Assembly: GCF_004217045.1 (NCBI RefSeq)
Contig: NZ_SGXM01000005.1
Location: 235,058-299,057 of the forward strand
Direction: 5' to 3'
Source of the DNA: Cupriavidus agavae
Lineage (GTDB): Bacteria > Pseudomonadota > Gammaproteobacteria > Burkholderiales > Burkholderiaceae
Length of the DNA: 64,000 nt
In this document: in pieces, positions 24,220 to 32,031 of the stretch
How positions within the stretch are numbered: the stretch's first letter is position 1
How the letters are laid out: every line of letters starts with the position of its first letter
Made by a program: the position numbers and the translations under genes
Notes under the pieces: model-generated
Told to the model about the DNA's origin: nothing
The model's input: the letters and a program-made list of their open reading frames with translations, nothing else
Databases searched by the model: none

Positions 24220-25764
24220 ATGAACAACCTCAGTATTCGCCACGGCCTGCTGGCGACCCTTGTGATTTTCGGCCTGATGATCGTGTTTGGCGCCGCGCTC
24301 GGCGTGAGCCAGCTCAGCGCCGCCAGTGAAGCCGCCGGCAATGTGCACCTTGTTTCCACGCGCGCGCTGCTGATCAACGACGCCTACAAGAACATGACGC
24401 GCGCGCGCTCCGCGCTGACGCGCGCCTACAGCTCGGCCAAGGCCGGCGGCCAGGTCAATGCCGAGGCCATCGCCAGCGCCGAGAAGTCGATCGGCAAATC
24501 CCGCACCGAACTGGATGCCTTCGAGAAGGCGCCCGCGCTGCCGAAGCAGGATGCCTCGACCCGCGAGGAGATCGTCAGCGCCGGCCGGGACCATATGGCC
24601 GTGGTGCAGCGCGGACTCGAAGCCCTGCGCGCCGGCGACCCGGACGGCTATGCCGCCATCAACGACAAGGACATCACGGCGTCCGGCGCGAAGTATTCGG
24701 CTGGCGTGGAGCGCTTCCAGCAGTTCGCCACCGGCCTCAACGACGCCGCCATGGAGGAAGACGCGGCCCGCCTGCGCCGCGTGATCGTGCTGGTGTGCGT
24801 GGGCCTGGCGATGTCGGCCGTGCTGATCGTGGCCGTGCACCTCGCACTGCGCAGGCTCGTGGTGACGCCGCTGATGCAGGCGCGCGACCTGATCATGCGC
24901 GTGGCCGATGGCGACCTGACGATCCGCGTGCCCGAGGCCGGGCGCAATGAAATCGGCCAGTTGCTCGACGCGCTCGCGCGCATGCAGGCCGGCCTGACGC
25001 AGACCGTGACCAAGGTACGCACGGGCTCGGACGCGGTGACGATCGGCGCCCGCGAGATTGCCGCTGGCAACTCGGACCTGTCGTCGCGCACCGAGGAACA
25101 GTCGTCGGCGCTCGAACAGACCGCCGCCAGCATGGAGCAACTGACCTCGACGGTGGGCAACAACGCGCAAAGCGCGTCGCATGCCAGCGAACTGGCCCGC
25201 AACGCGGCCGACCTGGCCTCGCGCGGCGGCGAAGTGGTGCGCGGCGTGGTCCATACCATGAGCGAGATCAACACCAGCTCGCAGAAGATCGTCGACATCA
25301 TCGGCGTGATCGACGGCATTGCCTTCCAGACCAACATCCTGGCGCTGAATGCCGCCGTGGAAGCGGCCCGCGCGGGCGAACAGGGCCGCGGCTTCGCCGT
25401 GGTGGCGGGTGAAGTGCGCAGCCTGGCGCAGCGCAGTGCCAATGCGGCCAAGGAGATCAAGACGCTGATCGACTCGTCGGTGGGCAAGGTGGACGCCGGC
25501 AGTGCCCAGGTGCAGCAGGCCGGCAGCACGATCGAGGAGATCGTCTCGGCGGTCAAGCGCCTGGCCGATACCGTCAGCGAAATCTCGGCGGCCTCGCTGG
25601 AGCAATCCACCGGCATCACACAGGTCAGCGAGGCAGTGACCCAGATGGAACAGGTGAACCAGCAGAACGCGGCGCTGGTGGAGCAGGCAGCGGCAGCGGC
25701 CGATTCGCTGGAGTCGCAGGCGAACCAGCTGGCGGCGGCGGTGGGGGTATTCCGGTTGGGTTGA
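24220..25764 (+). CDS. Methyl-accepting chemotaxis protein, Tar-like
   Basis: A 514-residue chemoreceptor with the full layout: TM1 (about residues 8-30), a periplasmic four-helix-bundle sensor (about 33-188), TM2 (about 189-211), HAMP (MQARDLIMRVADGDLTIRVP) and the signalling domain with [20 protein letters not shown] near residue 367. The sensor contains RALLINDAYKNMTRARSALT, typical of the Tar/Tsr 4HB domain that binds amino acids or small acids. It ends after VFRLG with no CheR-binding pentapeptide. A FliA-type promoter lies just upstream, so it should be expressed with flagella. Confidence 0.95.
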   Translation: MNNLSIRHGLLATLVIFGLMIVFGAALGVSQLSAASEAAGNVHLVSTRALLINDAYKNMTRARSALTRAYSSAKAGGQVNAEAIASAEKSIGKSRTELDAFEKAPALPKQDASTREEIVSAGRDHMAVVQRGLEALRAGDPDGYAAINDKDITASGAKYSAGVERFQQFATGLNDAAMEEDAARLRRVIVLVCVGLAMSAVLIVAVHLALRRLVVTPLMQARDLIMRVADGDLTIRVPEAGRNEIGQLLDALARMQAGLTQTVTKVRTGSDAVTIGAREIAAGNSDLSSRTEEQSSALEQTAASMEQLTSTVGNNAQSASHASELARNAADLASRGGEVVRGVVHTMSEINTSSQKIVDIIGVIDGIAFQTNILALNAAVEAARAGEQGRGFAVVAGEVRSLAQRSANAAKEIKTLIDSSVGKVDAGSAQVQQAGSTIEEIVSAVKRLADTVSEISAASLEQSTGITQVSEAVTQMEQVNQQNAALVEQAAAAADSLESQANQLAAAVGVFRLG

Positions 25765-25780
25765 GGCTGGTGCTTGACTC

Positions 25781-25822
25781 TATATCGTAAGACATATATC
25801 GTACGATACGTCTTACGACATA
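25781..25822. promoter_or_regulatory. Operator of the PadR/YqjI-like repressor
   Basis: TCGTAAGAC (25785-25793) is matched by GTCTTACGA (25810-25818), with flanking TAT/ATA also paired. In the centre lies a second perfect dyad TATCGTACGATA (25797-25808). The whole is 13 bp before the start codon. E. coli YqjI binds a comparable AT-rich inverted repeat in front of yqjI and yqjH. Confidence 0.75.
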
Positions 25823-25834
25823 TGGAGTCATGCG

Positions 25835-26509
25835 ATGCGACATCTTTTCGGACATCATCACCACCATCACAGTGGAAAGTGGCGTGGCCTGCACGCCATG
25901 GTGCGCGGCGGCGGCTTCTGGTCGCAGGGCGGTGGCGCTTTCGACGGCAATGACGGCGGCGACGGTTTCGATGGCGAGAACCTGCGCCGTGGCCGCAAGT
26001 TCAGTGCCGAAGACCTGCAACTGCTGCTGCTCTCGTTGCTCGACGAGAAACCTTCCCACGGCTACGAACTGATCAAGGCGCTGGAAACGCGCACGGGCGG
26101 CTTCTACAAGCCGAGCCCGGGCGTGGTCTATCCCGCGCTGACCTTCCTCGAAGACGTGGGCTACGCCACGGTGGACACCGAGGGCAACAAGAAGCGCTAC
26201 CAGCTTTCCGACGCGGGCCGCAACTACCTTGCCCAGCATCGGGAGCGCCTGGAGCAGATGGTGGCCCGGTTGCAGCACGTGGCGCGCAAGATGGAGTTCA
26301 TGCGCCGCGCGATGAGCGGCCAGCCCCAGCGCGAGCCGGAAGAGGGCGGCTGGGCCACCGAACTCGTGCAGGCGCGCGGCCGCCTGAAGCAGGCCATGAT
26401 GATGCGCAGCGGGGCCCCCGCCGACGAACAGCGCCGCATCGCCGCCATCCTCGAACGTGCCGCCGACGAGATCGAAGGCACCCCCATCCAACCGAACCCG
26501 GAGGGCTGA
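25835..26509 (+). CDS. yqjI: PadR-family metal-responsive repressor, YqjI-like
   Basis: A 224-residue regulator. The N-terminus has HHHHHH at residues 7-12 and a Gly/Asp-rich stretch to about residue 50. The PadR winged helix follows (LLLLSLLDEKPSHGYELIKA, PGVVYPALTFLEDVGY). The C-terminal helices dimerise. In E. coli, YqjI has a metal-binding N-terminal tail, is released from DNA by nickel, and represses the ferric reductase gene yqjH. Here the same pair is adjacent: the reductase gene starts 3 nt after this stop. The dyad operator in front would give autorepression. The His run is longer and tighter than needed for coincidence. Confidence 0.9.
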   Translation: MRHLFGHHHHHHSGKWRGLHAMVRGGGFWSQGGGAFDGNDGGDGFDGENLRRGRKFSAEDLQLLLLSLLDEKPSHGYELIKALETRTGGFYKPSPGVVYPALTFLEDVGYATVDTEGNKKRYQLSDAGRNYLAQHRERLEQMVARLQHVARKMEFMRRAMSGQPQREPEEGGWATELVQARGRLKQAMMMRSGAPADEQRRIAAILERAADEIEGTPIQPNPEG

Positions 26510-26512
26510 TCC

Positions 26513-27334
26513 ATGACCGAACCCCGTGACCTGACCGTGCAACGCGTGCGTCATCCGCTCAGGATGCGCCTGCTCAAGGTGGTGCGCACGCGCCAGGTGT
26601 CACCGCAACTGCTGCGCGTGACGCTGGGCGGCGACGATCTGGCCGATTTCGTGTCCGCATCGTTCGACGACCATCTCAAGGTCTTCTTTCCGGCCCCGGG
26701 CGCCGCGCAGCCCGTGCTGCCGCAGGTTGGCCCGGACGGCATCACGTTCCCGGAGGGCCAGCCCCGGCCCGAGGCGCGCGACTACACGCCGCGCCGCTAC
26801 GACGCCGAAGCTCGCGAACTCGATATCGAGTTCGTGCTGCACGGCGATGGCCCCGCCTCGGGCTGGGCCGCGCAGGCGCAGCCGGGCCAGTACCTGGGCG
26901 TGGGCGGGCCGCGCGGATCGTTCGTGATTCCGGAGGCGTTCGACTGGCACCTGCTGATCGGCGACGACACCGCGCTGCCCGCCATCGGCCGCCGCGTGGA
27001 GGAGTTGGGGCCCGATGCGCGCGTGATCGTGGTGGCCGAGGTGGGCGACGCGTCGGCGCGCATCCCGCTGGCCACCGGTGGCCGGGCGGAGGTGCACTGG
27101 GTGTACCGCGGCGGCCAGCCCGAGGGCAGCCAGTTGCTGCCGGCCCTGCGGACGCTGACGCTGCCCGGGGGCGAAGGCTGCGAGGGCTATGTGTGGGCCG
27201 CCGGCGAGGCCGCCGCAATGCGCGAGGTGCGCCAGTACCTGGTGGCCGAGCGCGGGATCGACAAGAAGCGCATCCGCGCGTCGGCCTACTGGAAGCATGG
27301 CAACGCCGCCGTGCACGAGACGCTGGACGACTGA
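26513..27334 (+). CDS. yqjH: Siderophore-interacting protein / ferric-chelate reductase, YqjH-like
   Basis: A 273-residue flavoprotein of the SIP family. The FAD-binding block is RDYTPRRYD, followed by DIEFVLHGDGPASGWA and GQYLGVGGPRGSF. The NAD(P)H half has LLIGDDTALPAIGRRVEEL and ends with VWAAGEAAAMREVRQYL and ASAYWKHGNA. It reduces ferric iron in siderophores such as ferric enterobactin, releasing Fe2+ in the cytoplasm. It is translationally coupled to the YqjI-like repressor, so it should rise when nickel or excess metal disturbs iron balance. Confidence 0.93.
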   Translation: MTEPRDLTVQRVRHPLRMRLLKVVRTRQVSPQLLRVTLGGDDLADFVSASFDDHLKVFFPAPGAAQPVLPQVGPDGITFPEGQPRPEARDYTPRRYDAEARELDIEFVLHGDGPASGWAAQAQPGQYLGVGGPRGSFVIPEAFDWHLLIGDDTALPAIGRRVEELGPDARVIVVAEVGDASARIPLATGGRAEVHWVYRGGQPEGSQLLPALRTLTLPGGEGCEGYVWAAGEAAAMREVRQYLVAERGIDKKRIRASAYWKHGNAAVHETLDD

Positions 27335-27410
27335 CGCACCCCGGCGCGGGAGCACGGAAGCGCGGGCGCGGCTACACTGGTTGACGTGCCCATCGACATG
27401 GAAACCTGAC

Positions 27411-27791
27411 ATGCCCAGCCTCCGCCCGCTGCCGTTGCTTGCCGCCTGCCTGGCCCTGACCGCCTGCGCGCCCGATTCGGTGCGCAACTACGAGGCCCAC
27501 GGCCTCAACAAGTATCTCGACAAGATCCAGGACGTCTGCGCCAACACCCGCCTGGGCGGCCAGCCGATGGGCGAATGGCTGCGCAGCGGCTCCGACGACA
27601 GCGACAGCAACTACGTCTACTGGCTCGACCAGACCTCGCGGCTCTACTACAACCGCATCTCCGTGCCCCAGTACCGCGACTCCATCGCCGCCACGTTCGG
27701 CGGCAACAAGGAGAACGCCGACGCGCTGGACTGCACCGTGCGCAACCTGCCGCCCGACCGGCCCGTCAACGTGCCGGGCAAGCTGTTCTGA
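27411..27791 (+). CDS. Hypothetical lipoprotein
   Basis: A 126-residue protein with a lipoprotein signal (PLPLLAACLALTACAP; lipobox LTAC at residues 16-19). The mature part is hydrophilic: NKYLDKIQDVCANTRLGG, then SNYVYWLDQTSRLYYNR. Two cysteines (VCANTR and LDCTVR) may form a disulphide. I recognise no family. An earlier ATG at 27398 is closed by a stop after three codons. It lies 76 bp after yqjH on the same strand, and could be read through from that operon. It probably sits in the outer membrane facing the periplasm. Confidence 0.6.
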   Translation: MPSLRPLPLLAACLALTACAPDSVRNYEAHGLNKYLDKIQDVCANTRLGGQPMGEWLRSGSDDSDSNYVYWLDQTSRLYYNRISVPQYRDSIAATFGGNKENADALDCTVRNLPPDRPVNVPGKLF

Positions 27792-27819
27792 TTTCCTTGC
27801 TGTTTTACCGCACGGCCGG

Positions 27820-27848
27820 TTGTGCAAAGGCGCCCGGCTGGCTATGAT
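27820..27848 (+). promoter_or_regulatory. Sigma-70-type promoter of alaC
   Basis: TTGTGC (27820-27825), a 17-bp spacer, TATGAT (27843-27848). The transcript would begin near 27855, about 70 nt before the start codon. Confidence 0.6.
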
Positions 27849-27857
27849 CGATTCCCA

Positions 27858-27879
27858 GTGGCCGAAGACAGTCGGCCAC
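27858..27879 (+). other. 5'-end hairpin in the alaC leader
   Basis: GTGGCCGA-AGACAG-TCGGCCAC is a perfect 8-bp hairpin starting about 3 nt after the predicted transcription start. It could protect the mRNA 5' end or serve as a small regulatory element. Confidence 0.5.
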
Positions 27880-27923
27880 GACGTCGCTCGGACGGTTCCG
27901 GGCGCTTACGTAGAGGATTCTCC

Positions 27924-29168
27924 ATGACCGCCGATTCCGGCAAGCGCCGCTTTGCGCGCATCGATCGCCTTCCCCCGTACGTTTTCAACATCACCGCCGA
28001 GCTCAAGATGGCCGCCCGCCGCCGTGGCGAGGACATCATCGACATGAGCATGGGCAACCCCGACGGGGCCACGCCGCCCCATATCGTGGCCAAGCTCGTC
28101 GATGCGGCGCAGCGGCCCGATACCCATGGCTACTCGACCTCGAAGGGGATTCCGCGCCTGCGCCGGGCCATTTCGCACTGGTACCGCGAGCGCTATGACG
28201 TGGAGATCGATCCGGACAAGGAAGCGATCGTCACGATCGGCTCCAAGGAGGGGCTGGCCCACCTGATGCTGGCCACGCTGGACCGTGGCGATACCGTGCT
28301 GGTGCCGGACCCGAGCTATCCGATCCATATCTACGGGGCCGTGATCGCCGGTGCCGATATCCGCTCGGTACCGCTGGCGCCGGGCATCGACTTCTTCGCC
28401 GAGCTGGAAAGCGCCATCCGGGGCAGCTATCCGAAGCCCAAGATGATCGTGCTGGGCTTCCCGTCGAACCCCACGGCGCAGTGCGTGGAACTGGATTTCT
28501 TCGAGCGGGTGATCGCGCTGGCGCGCAAGCACGACATCTTCGTGGTGCACGACCTGGCCTATGCCGACATCGTGTTCGACGGCTGGCAGGCGCCGTCGAT
28601 CATGCAGGTGCCCGGCGCCAAGGACATCGCCGTGGAGTTCTTCACGTTGTCGAAAAGCTACAACATGGCGGGCTGGCGCATTGGATTCATGGTGGGCAAC
28701 CCTGACCTGGTTGCCGCCTTGACGCGGATCAAGTCGTATCACGACTACGGCACATTTACGCCGGTGCAGGTGGCCGCCATTGCCGCGCTGGAAGGCGACC
28801 AGTCGTGCGTGAAGGAGATTGCCGCCCAGTACCAGTCGCGCCGCGACGTGCTGGCGCGCGGACTGATCGAGGCCGGCTGGCAGGTGGATATCCCGAAGGC
28901 GTCGATGTACATCTGGGCGCGGATTCCGGAGCCGTACCGTGCGCAGGGCTCGCTGGAATTTGCCAAGCAGTTGCTGGCCAAGGCGAAGGTGTCGGTCTCG
29001 CCCGGCATCGGGTTTGGCGACTATGGCGACGAATACGTGCGCTTTGCGCTGATCGAGAACGAGTCCCGCATCCGCCAGGCCGTGCGCGGGATCAAGGCCA
29101 TGTTCCGGGCGGACGGGCTGGTCAGGCCGGCGGCGGCCGAGGGCGCCGCCGGCGGCCAGCCGGCCTGA
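27924..29168 (+). CDS. alaC: Alanine transaminase AlaC
   Basis: A 414-residue class I PLP aminotransferase. The PLP lysine is in [17 protein letters not shown]. Other blocks are [37 protein letters not shown], the cofactor ring [13 protein letters not shown], and the substrate carboxylate Arg in [15 protein letters not shown]. These blocks match AlaC (YfdZ), which makes alanine from pyruvate and glutamate, better than aspartate transaminase. AGAGGA precedes the ATG at 27924. The last 20 residues are Ala/Gly-rich and probably disordered. The gene has its own promoter. Confidence 0.93.
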   Translation: MTADSGKRRFARIDRLPPYVFNITAELKMAARRRGEDIIDMSMGNPDGATPPHIVAKLVDAAQRPDTHGYSTSKGIPRLRRAISHWYRERYDVEIDPDKEAIVTIGSKEGLAHLMLATLDRGDTVLVPDPSYPIHIYGAVIAGADIRSVPLAPGIDFFAELESAIRGSYPKPKMIVLGFPSNPTAQCVELDFFERVIALARKHDIFVVHDLAYADIVFDGWQAPSIMQVPGAKDIAVEFFTLSKSYNMAGWRIGFMVGNPDLVAALTRIKSYHDYGTFTPVQVAAIAALEGDQSCVKEIAAQYQSRRDVLARGLIEAGWQVDIPKASMYIWARIPEPYRAQGSLEFAKQLLAKAKVSVSPGIGFGDYGDEYVRFALIENESRIRQAVRGIKAMFRADGLVRPAAAEGAAGGQPA

Positions 29169-29182
29169 GCCGGCGCCGACCG

Positions 29183-29974
29183 TCAGCCGACCGTTGCCGG
29201 ATCGAGCAGCGACTCGCGCCGCGCGCGGCGCGAGTAGTAGGCGAAGGTGGCCTCGAACCGTTTCTGGGTGCTGGTCCACCGCTGCGCCTCGCGGCCCAGT
29301 TCGGGCGGGATCGGCTTGATCTCGCCGGCCGCCATCGCCAGCAACTGCAGGCGCGCGGCGCGCTCGAACATCACGCCCAGCACGCAGGCTTCCTCCACGG
29401 AGGCCCCGGCCACCAGCAGGCCGTGGTGCGACAGCAGGATGGCCTTCTTGTCGCCCAGCGCGGCCGAGATGATCTCGCCTTCCTCATTGCCGACCGGGAT
29501 GCCGGGCCATTTTTCCAGGAATGCCGTCTGGCCGTAGAGCACACAGGCGTCCATGTGCGAGATTTCCAGCGGCACTTCGAGCATGGCCAGCGCCGAGGCG
29601 TGTGGCGGATGCGAGTGGACGATGCAGTTGAGGTCCGGCCGCGCGCGGTACAGCCACGAGTGGAAGCGGTTGGCGGGGTTGGGCATGCCGCTGCCGTCGA
29701 GCACTTCCAGATCTTCGTTGACCACCAGCAGGTTGTCTGCCGTGATTTCGTCGAATCCGAGGCCCAGCCGCTGCGTGTAGTAGGTGCCCGGCGCCTCGGC
29801 GCGCGCCGTGATCTGGCCCGCGAGGCCGGAATCGTGCCCGAAGGCGAACAGGATGCGGCAGGTTTCCGCCACGGCTTCGCGCAACGGCATTCTTGCCGCG
29901 CTCAGTTCGGTCTGCATTTTCCGGAGCGAGGCGGCGACGATCTCGTCCTTGCTCAGTTGCATGGTATCGGCCAT
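29183..29974 (-). CDS. Class II aldolase/adducin family protein
   Basis: A 263-residue protein starting MADTMQLSKDEIVAASLRKM. The divalent-metal histidines are seen in CIVHSHPPHASALAML and LLSHHGLLVAG. Glu in GNEEGEI and Gly in DSGLAGQITARAE (substrate and phosphate loop) match the family. Members include L-fuculose-phosphate aldolase, but the loop here is less basic than in sugar-phosphate aldolases. Many relatives decarboxylate or cleave hydroxylated carboxylic acids. Upstream on the same strand is a Bug-type periplasmic binding protein, so the enzyme may act on the acid that protein captures. The XRE-cupin regulator diverges from this pair. Confidence 0.88.
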   Translation of the reverse strand: MADTMQLSKDEIVAASLRKMQTELSAARMPLREAVAETCRILFAFGHDSGLAGQITARAEAPGTYYTQRLGLGFDEITADNLLVVNEDLEVLDGSGMPNPANRFHSWLYRARPDLNCIVHSHPPHASALAMLEVPLEISHMDACVLYGQTAFLEKWPGIPVGNEEGEIISAALGDKKAILLSHHGLLVAGASVEEACVLGVMFERAARLQLLAMAAGEIKPIPPELGREAQRWTSTQKRFEATFAYYSRRARRESLLDPATVG

Positions 29975-30033
29975 GTATGTGTCCTTGGGAAGTGCTGGAG
30001 GGGAATGGTATCGGAGGAAATCGCCGGCGCCGC

Positions 30034-31062
30034 CTAGCGGGCCTTGGTGTCCGCACCGAGCAGCACGGACCAGCGGCGATTCTCTTCGCCGATCATCTTG
30101 CGGAACTGCTCGGGCGACGACGCCATGGGTTCGGTGCCCTGGGCCACCAGGGTATCGCGGAACCTGGGATTGGCCACGGCCGTGGCCACGGCGGCGTTGA
30201 GCTTGCTGACCACGGCCGGGTCCAGCCCGGCCGGACCGATCAGGCCGGCCACGGACCCCGATACCAGCGAGGGGAAGCCGAGTTCGGCGGTGGAAGGCAC
30301 CTGTGGCGCGGTGGAGAGCCGGCGCGGGTTGGCTACCGCCAGCGCGCGCAGCTTGCCCGACGTGACGAACGGCATCACCTGCGGCGTGGCCTCGAACGTC
30401 ATGTTGACCTGGCCGGAGACGACATTGGTCACGGACTCCGCTCCGCTCTTGAACGGCACGTGCAGGAATTCGAGTTTGGCCACGTCCTGCAGCACGCGCA
30501 TGCCCTGGTAGGGCGAACTGCCCACGCCGGCGGTGCCGACACTGATGCTGTCGGGCTTCGCCCTGGCCAGCCGGATCAGGTCGGGCAGGTTGGCGGCGGG
30601 CAGGTCGGCATTGACCACCAGCAGATGCGGCGTGGAGCCCACCAGCGAGACGTAGGTGAAGTCCCTGGCGCTGTCGAAATTGACCTTGACCTCGGTATGC
30701 GGATTGACGGCCAGAACGCCCACGGTGGCAAACATCAGCGTGTAGCCGTCCGGGCGGGCGCGCCGCACGAAATCGGCCGCGATATTGCCGCCCGCGCCGG
30801 GCCGATTCTCCACCACGACTGACTGGCCGAGCTGCTCGGCCAGCGCCTTGCCCGTGGCGCGCGCCACGAGATCGGTAATGCCGCCGGCGCCGAATGGCAC
30901 CACCAGCGTGATCGGCTTGTCGGGATAGGGCCCCGCGTGGGCCGCGAGCGGCAGCGCGGCACACAGGGCAATGGGTAGCGCAACGCAGGCGCGGAGCCTG
31001 GCGCGCTGCGGGCGGGCGGAACTGGCGGAACGAGCGGAATGAAGGGGGCGGGGGCGACGCAC
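30034..31062 (-). CDS. Bug/TctC-family periplasmic binding protein
   Basis: A 342-residue solute-binding protein of the tripartite tricarboxylate transporter family, greatly expanded in Betaproteobacteria. I chose the GTG at 31062 because AAGGAG lies 7 nt upstream; the open frame has an ATG at 31095 with no ribosome binding site. The signal peptide ends LPLAAHA, followed by GPYPDKPITLVVPFGAGGIT, the Bug hallmark, and NRPGAGGNIAADFV. These proteins bind carboxylates such as citrate, glutamate or aromatic acids. No TctA/TctB membrane genes are adjacent, so it must use membrane parts from elsewhere or act as a sensor. Confidence 0.92.
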   Translation of the reverse strand: MRRPRPLHSARSASSARPQRARLRACVALPIALCAALPLAAHAGPYPDKPITLVVPFGAGGITDLVARATGKALAEQLGQSVVVENRPGAGGNIAADFVRRARPDGYTLMFATVGVLAVNPHTEVKVNFDSARDFTYVSLVGSTPHLLVVNADLPAANLPDLIRLARAKPDSISVGTAGVGSSPYQGMRVLQDVAKLEFLHVPFKSGAESVTNVVSGQVNMTFEATPQVMPFVTSGKLRALAVANPRRLSTAPQVPSTAELGFPSLVSGSVAGLIGPAGLDPAVVSKLNAAVATAVANPRFRDTLVAQGTEPMASSPEQFRKMIGEENRRWSVLLGADTKAR

Positions 31063-31109
31063 TTGCTTTCTCCTTGGGGGCGGATGGAAGAGCACTGCTG
31101 GAAACCAGT

Positions 31110-31135
31110 GTGTCTAGCATGACACCAACGTGTCA
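31110..31135. promoter_or_regulatory. Operator in the divergent Bug / XRE-cupin region
   Basis: Three half-sites alternate: GTGTC (31110-31114), TGACAC (31120-31125) and GTGTCA (31130-31135). The last two form a perfect dyad with a 4-nt centre; the first two form another. It sits between the two divergent starts and probably binds the XRE-cupin regulator. Confidence 0.6.
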
Positions 31136-31150
31136 CGCATGCAACCGATG

Positions 31151-31180
31151 TTGTCTGGATTCCGTGCGCCCCCTTACAAT
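31151..31180 (+). promoter_or_regulatory. Sigma-70-type promoter of the XRE-cupin gene
   Basis: TTGTCT (31151-31156), 18 bp, TACAAT (31175-31180). Transcription would start near 31187, only about 17 nt before the preferred ATG at 31204. Confidence 0.6.
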
Positions 31181-31203
31181 GGCGGGCCAGCGTGTGCAGG
31201 GGC

Positions 31204-31824
31204 ATGCGCATGAACCCCTCCCACCGGATGAAAGAGAAGCAACCTTCCGCCCCGAACGCGGAGCCGTCAGGTATCGCGGCGCGGCTGGCCGAACTGCGCA
31301 AGCTCAATGGCCTGACGCTCGAAGAGTTGGCCCAGCGCGCCTCGCTGACCAAAAGCTACCTGTCGAAGCTGGAGCGGGGGTTGTCGTCGCCTACCATCGG
31401 CACGGTGCTGAAACTGGCCGATGCGCTCGGCGTGACGGTCGACCAGTTGATTGCCCGCGCACCGCGCAGCAATGAAATCCTGCTGGTGAAGGCCGCCGAC
31501 CGGGTTCCCTTCAGCCCCTCCACGGAGCGCCAGGGCTACACCTACGAAGCCATCGCCACCGCCCGCCCGGACAAGGCGATGCAGCCGTTCATCATGCTGC
31601 CGCCGTTCACGCTTGCCGAAGACCAGCCCATGGCCAGCCATGCGGGCGAGGAGCTGATTTTCGTGATCTCCGGCGCGATGGAAGTCGTCTTCGACGACCG
31701 CACCGTGCCGATGCAGGCCGGCGATTCGCTGTATTTCAACGCCGCGATTCCGCACCGCTCGCGCTCCACCGGCCGTGTCCAGGCCCAGGCACTGGTGGTG
31801 GTCAGCGACCGCAAGCGCGACTGA
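31204..31824 (+). CDS. XRE-family regulator with cupin sensor domain
   Basis: A 206-residue repressor or activator. The helix-turn-helix is LTLEELAQRASLTKSYLSKL with ERGLSSPTIGTVLKLADALG after it. A C-terminal cupin barrel contains ASHAGEELIFVISGAMEVVF and GDSLYFNAAIPHRSRS, the sensor for a small carboxylate-like ligand. Several starts are possible: GTG 31192, ATG 31204 and ATG 31210; 31204 fits the predicted transcript. It diverges from the Bug and aldolase genes, and the dyads between them are the likely target. Proteins of this layout often control uptake and catabolism of the ligand their cupin binds. Confidence 0.9.
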   Translation: MRMNPSHRMKEKQPSAPNAEPSGIAARLAELRKLNGLTLEELAQRASLTKSYLSKLERGLSSPTIGTVLKLADALGVTVDQLIARAPRSNEILLVKAADRVPFSPSTERQGYTYEAIATARPDKAMQPFIMLPPFTLAEDQPMASHAGEELIFVISGAMEVVFDDRTVPMQAGDSLYFNAAIPHRSRSTGRVQAQALVVVSDRKRD

Positions 31825-31882
31825 CCGCGCCGGCCCCGGCCGCTGCGCCGGGGTGGTGTTCCATCGCTTTCCAAAATTCTCC

Positions 31883-31911
31883 TTGGCAGTTCCCGGATTC
31901 ATCGCTTACAT
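31883..31911 (+). promoter_or_regulatory. Sigma-70-type promoter of the permease-amidohydrolase operon
   Basis: TTGGCA (31883-31888), 17 bp, TTACAT (31906-31911). The perfect LacI-type operator begins at the last base of the -10 element, so bound repressor would cover the start point. Confidence 0.65.
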
Positions 31912-31932
31912 TAACCAAAACGTTTTGGTTAA
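31911..31932. promoter_or_regulatory. LacI/PurR-type operator
   Basis: TTAACCAAAAC followed at once by its exact inverse complement: a perfect 22-bp palindrome with the central CG expected for LacI-family sites. The LacI gene at 35562 at the far end of this gene group is the obvious ligand. Confidence 0.85.
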
Positions 31933-32031
31933 GTACGAAGACGACAAATAGAGGCTAACTGCGCACAGACGCGGCGAATTTGCCCACGGTCACCGGCACG
32001 ACGACCGATCGACAAGACAGGAGAGAGACCC

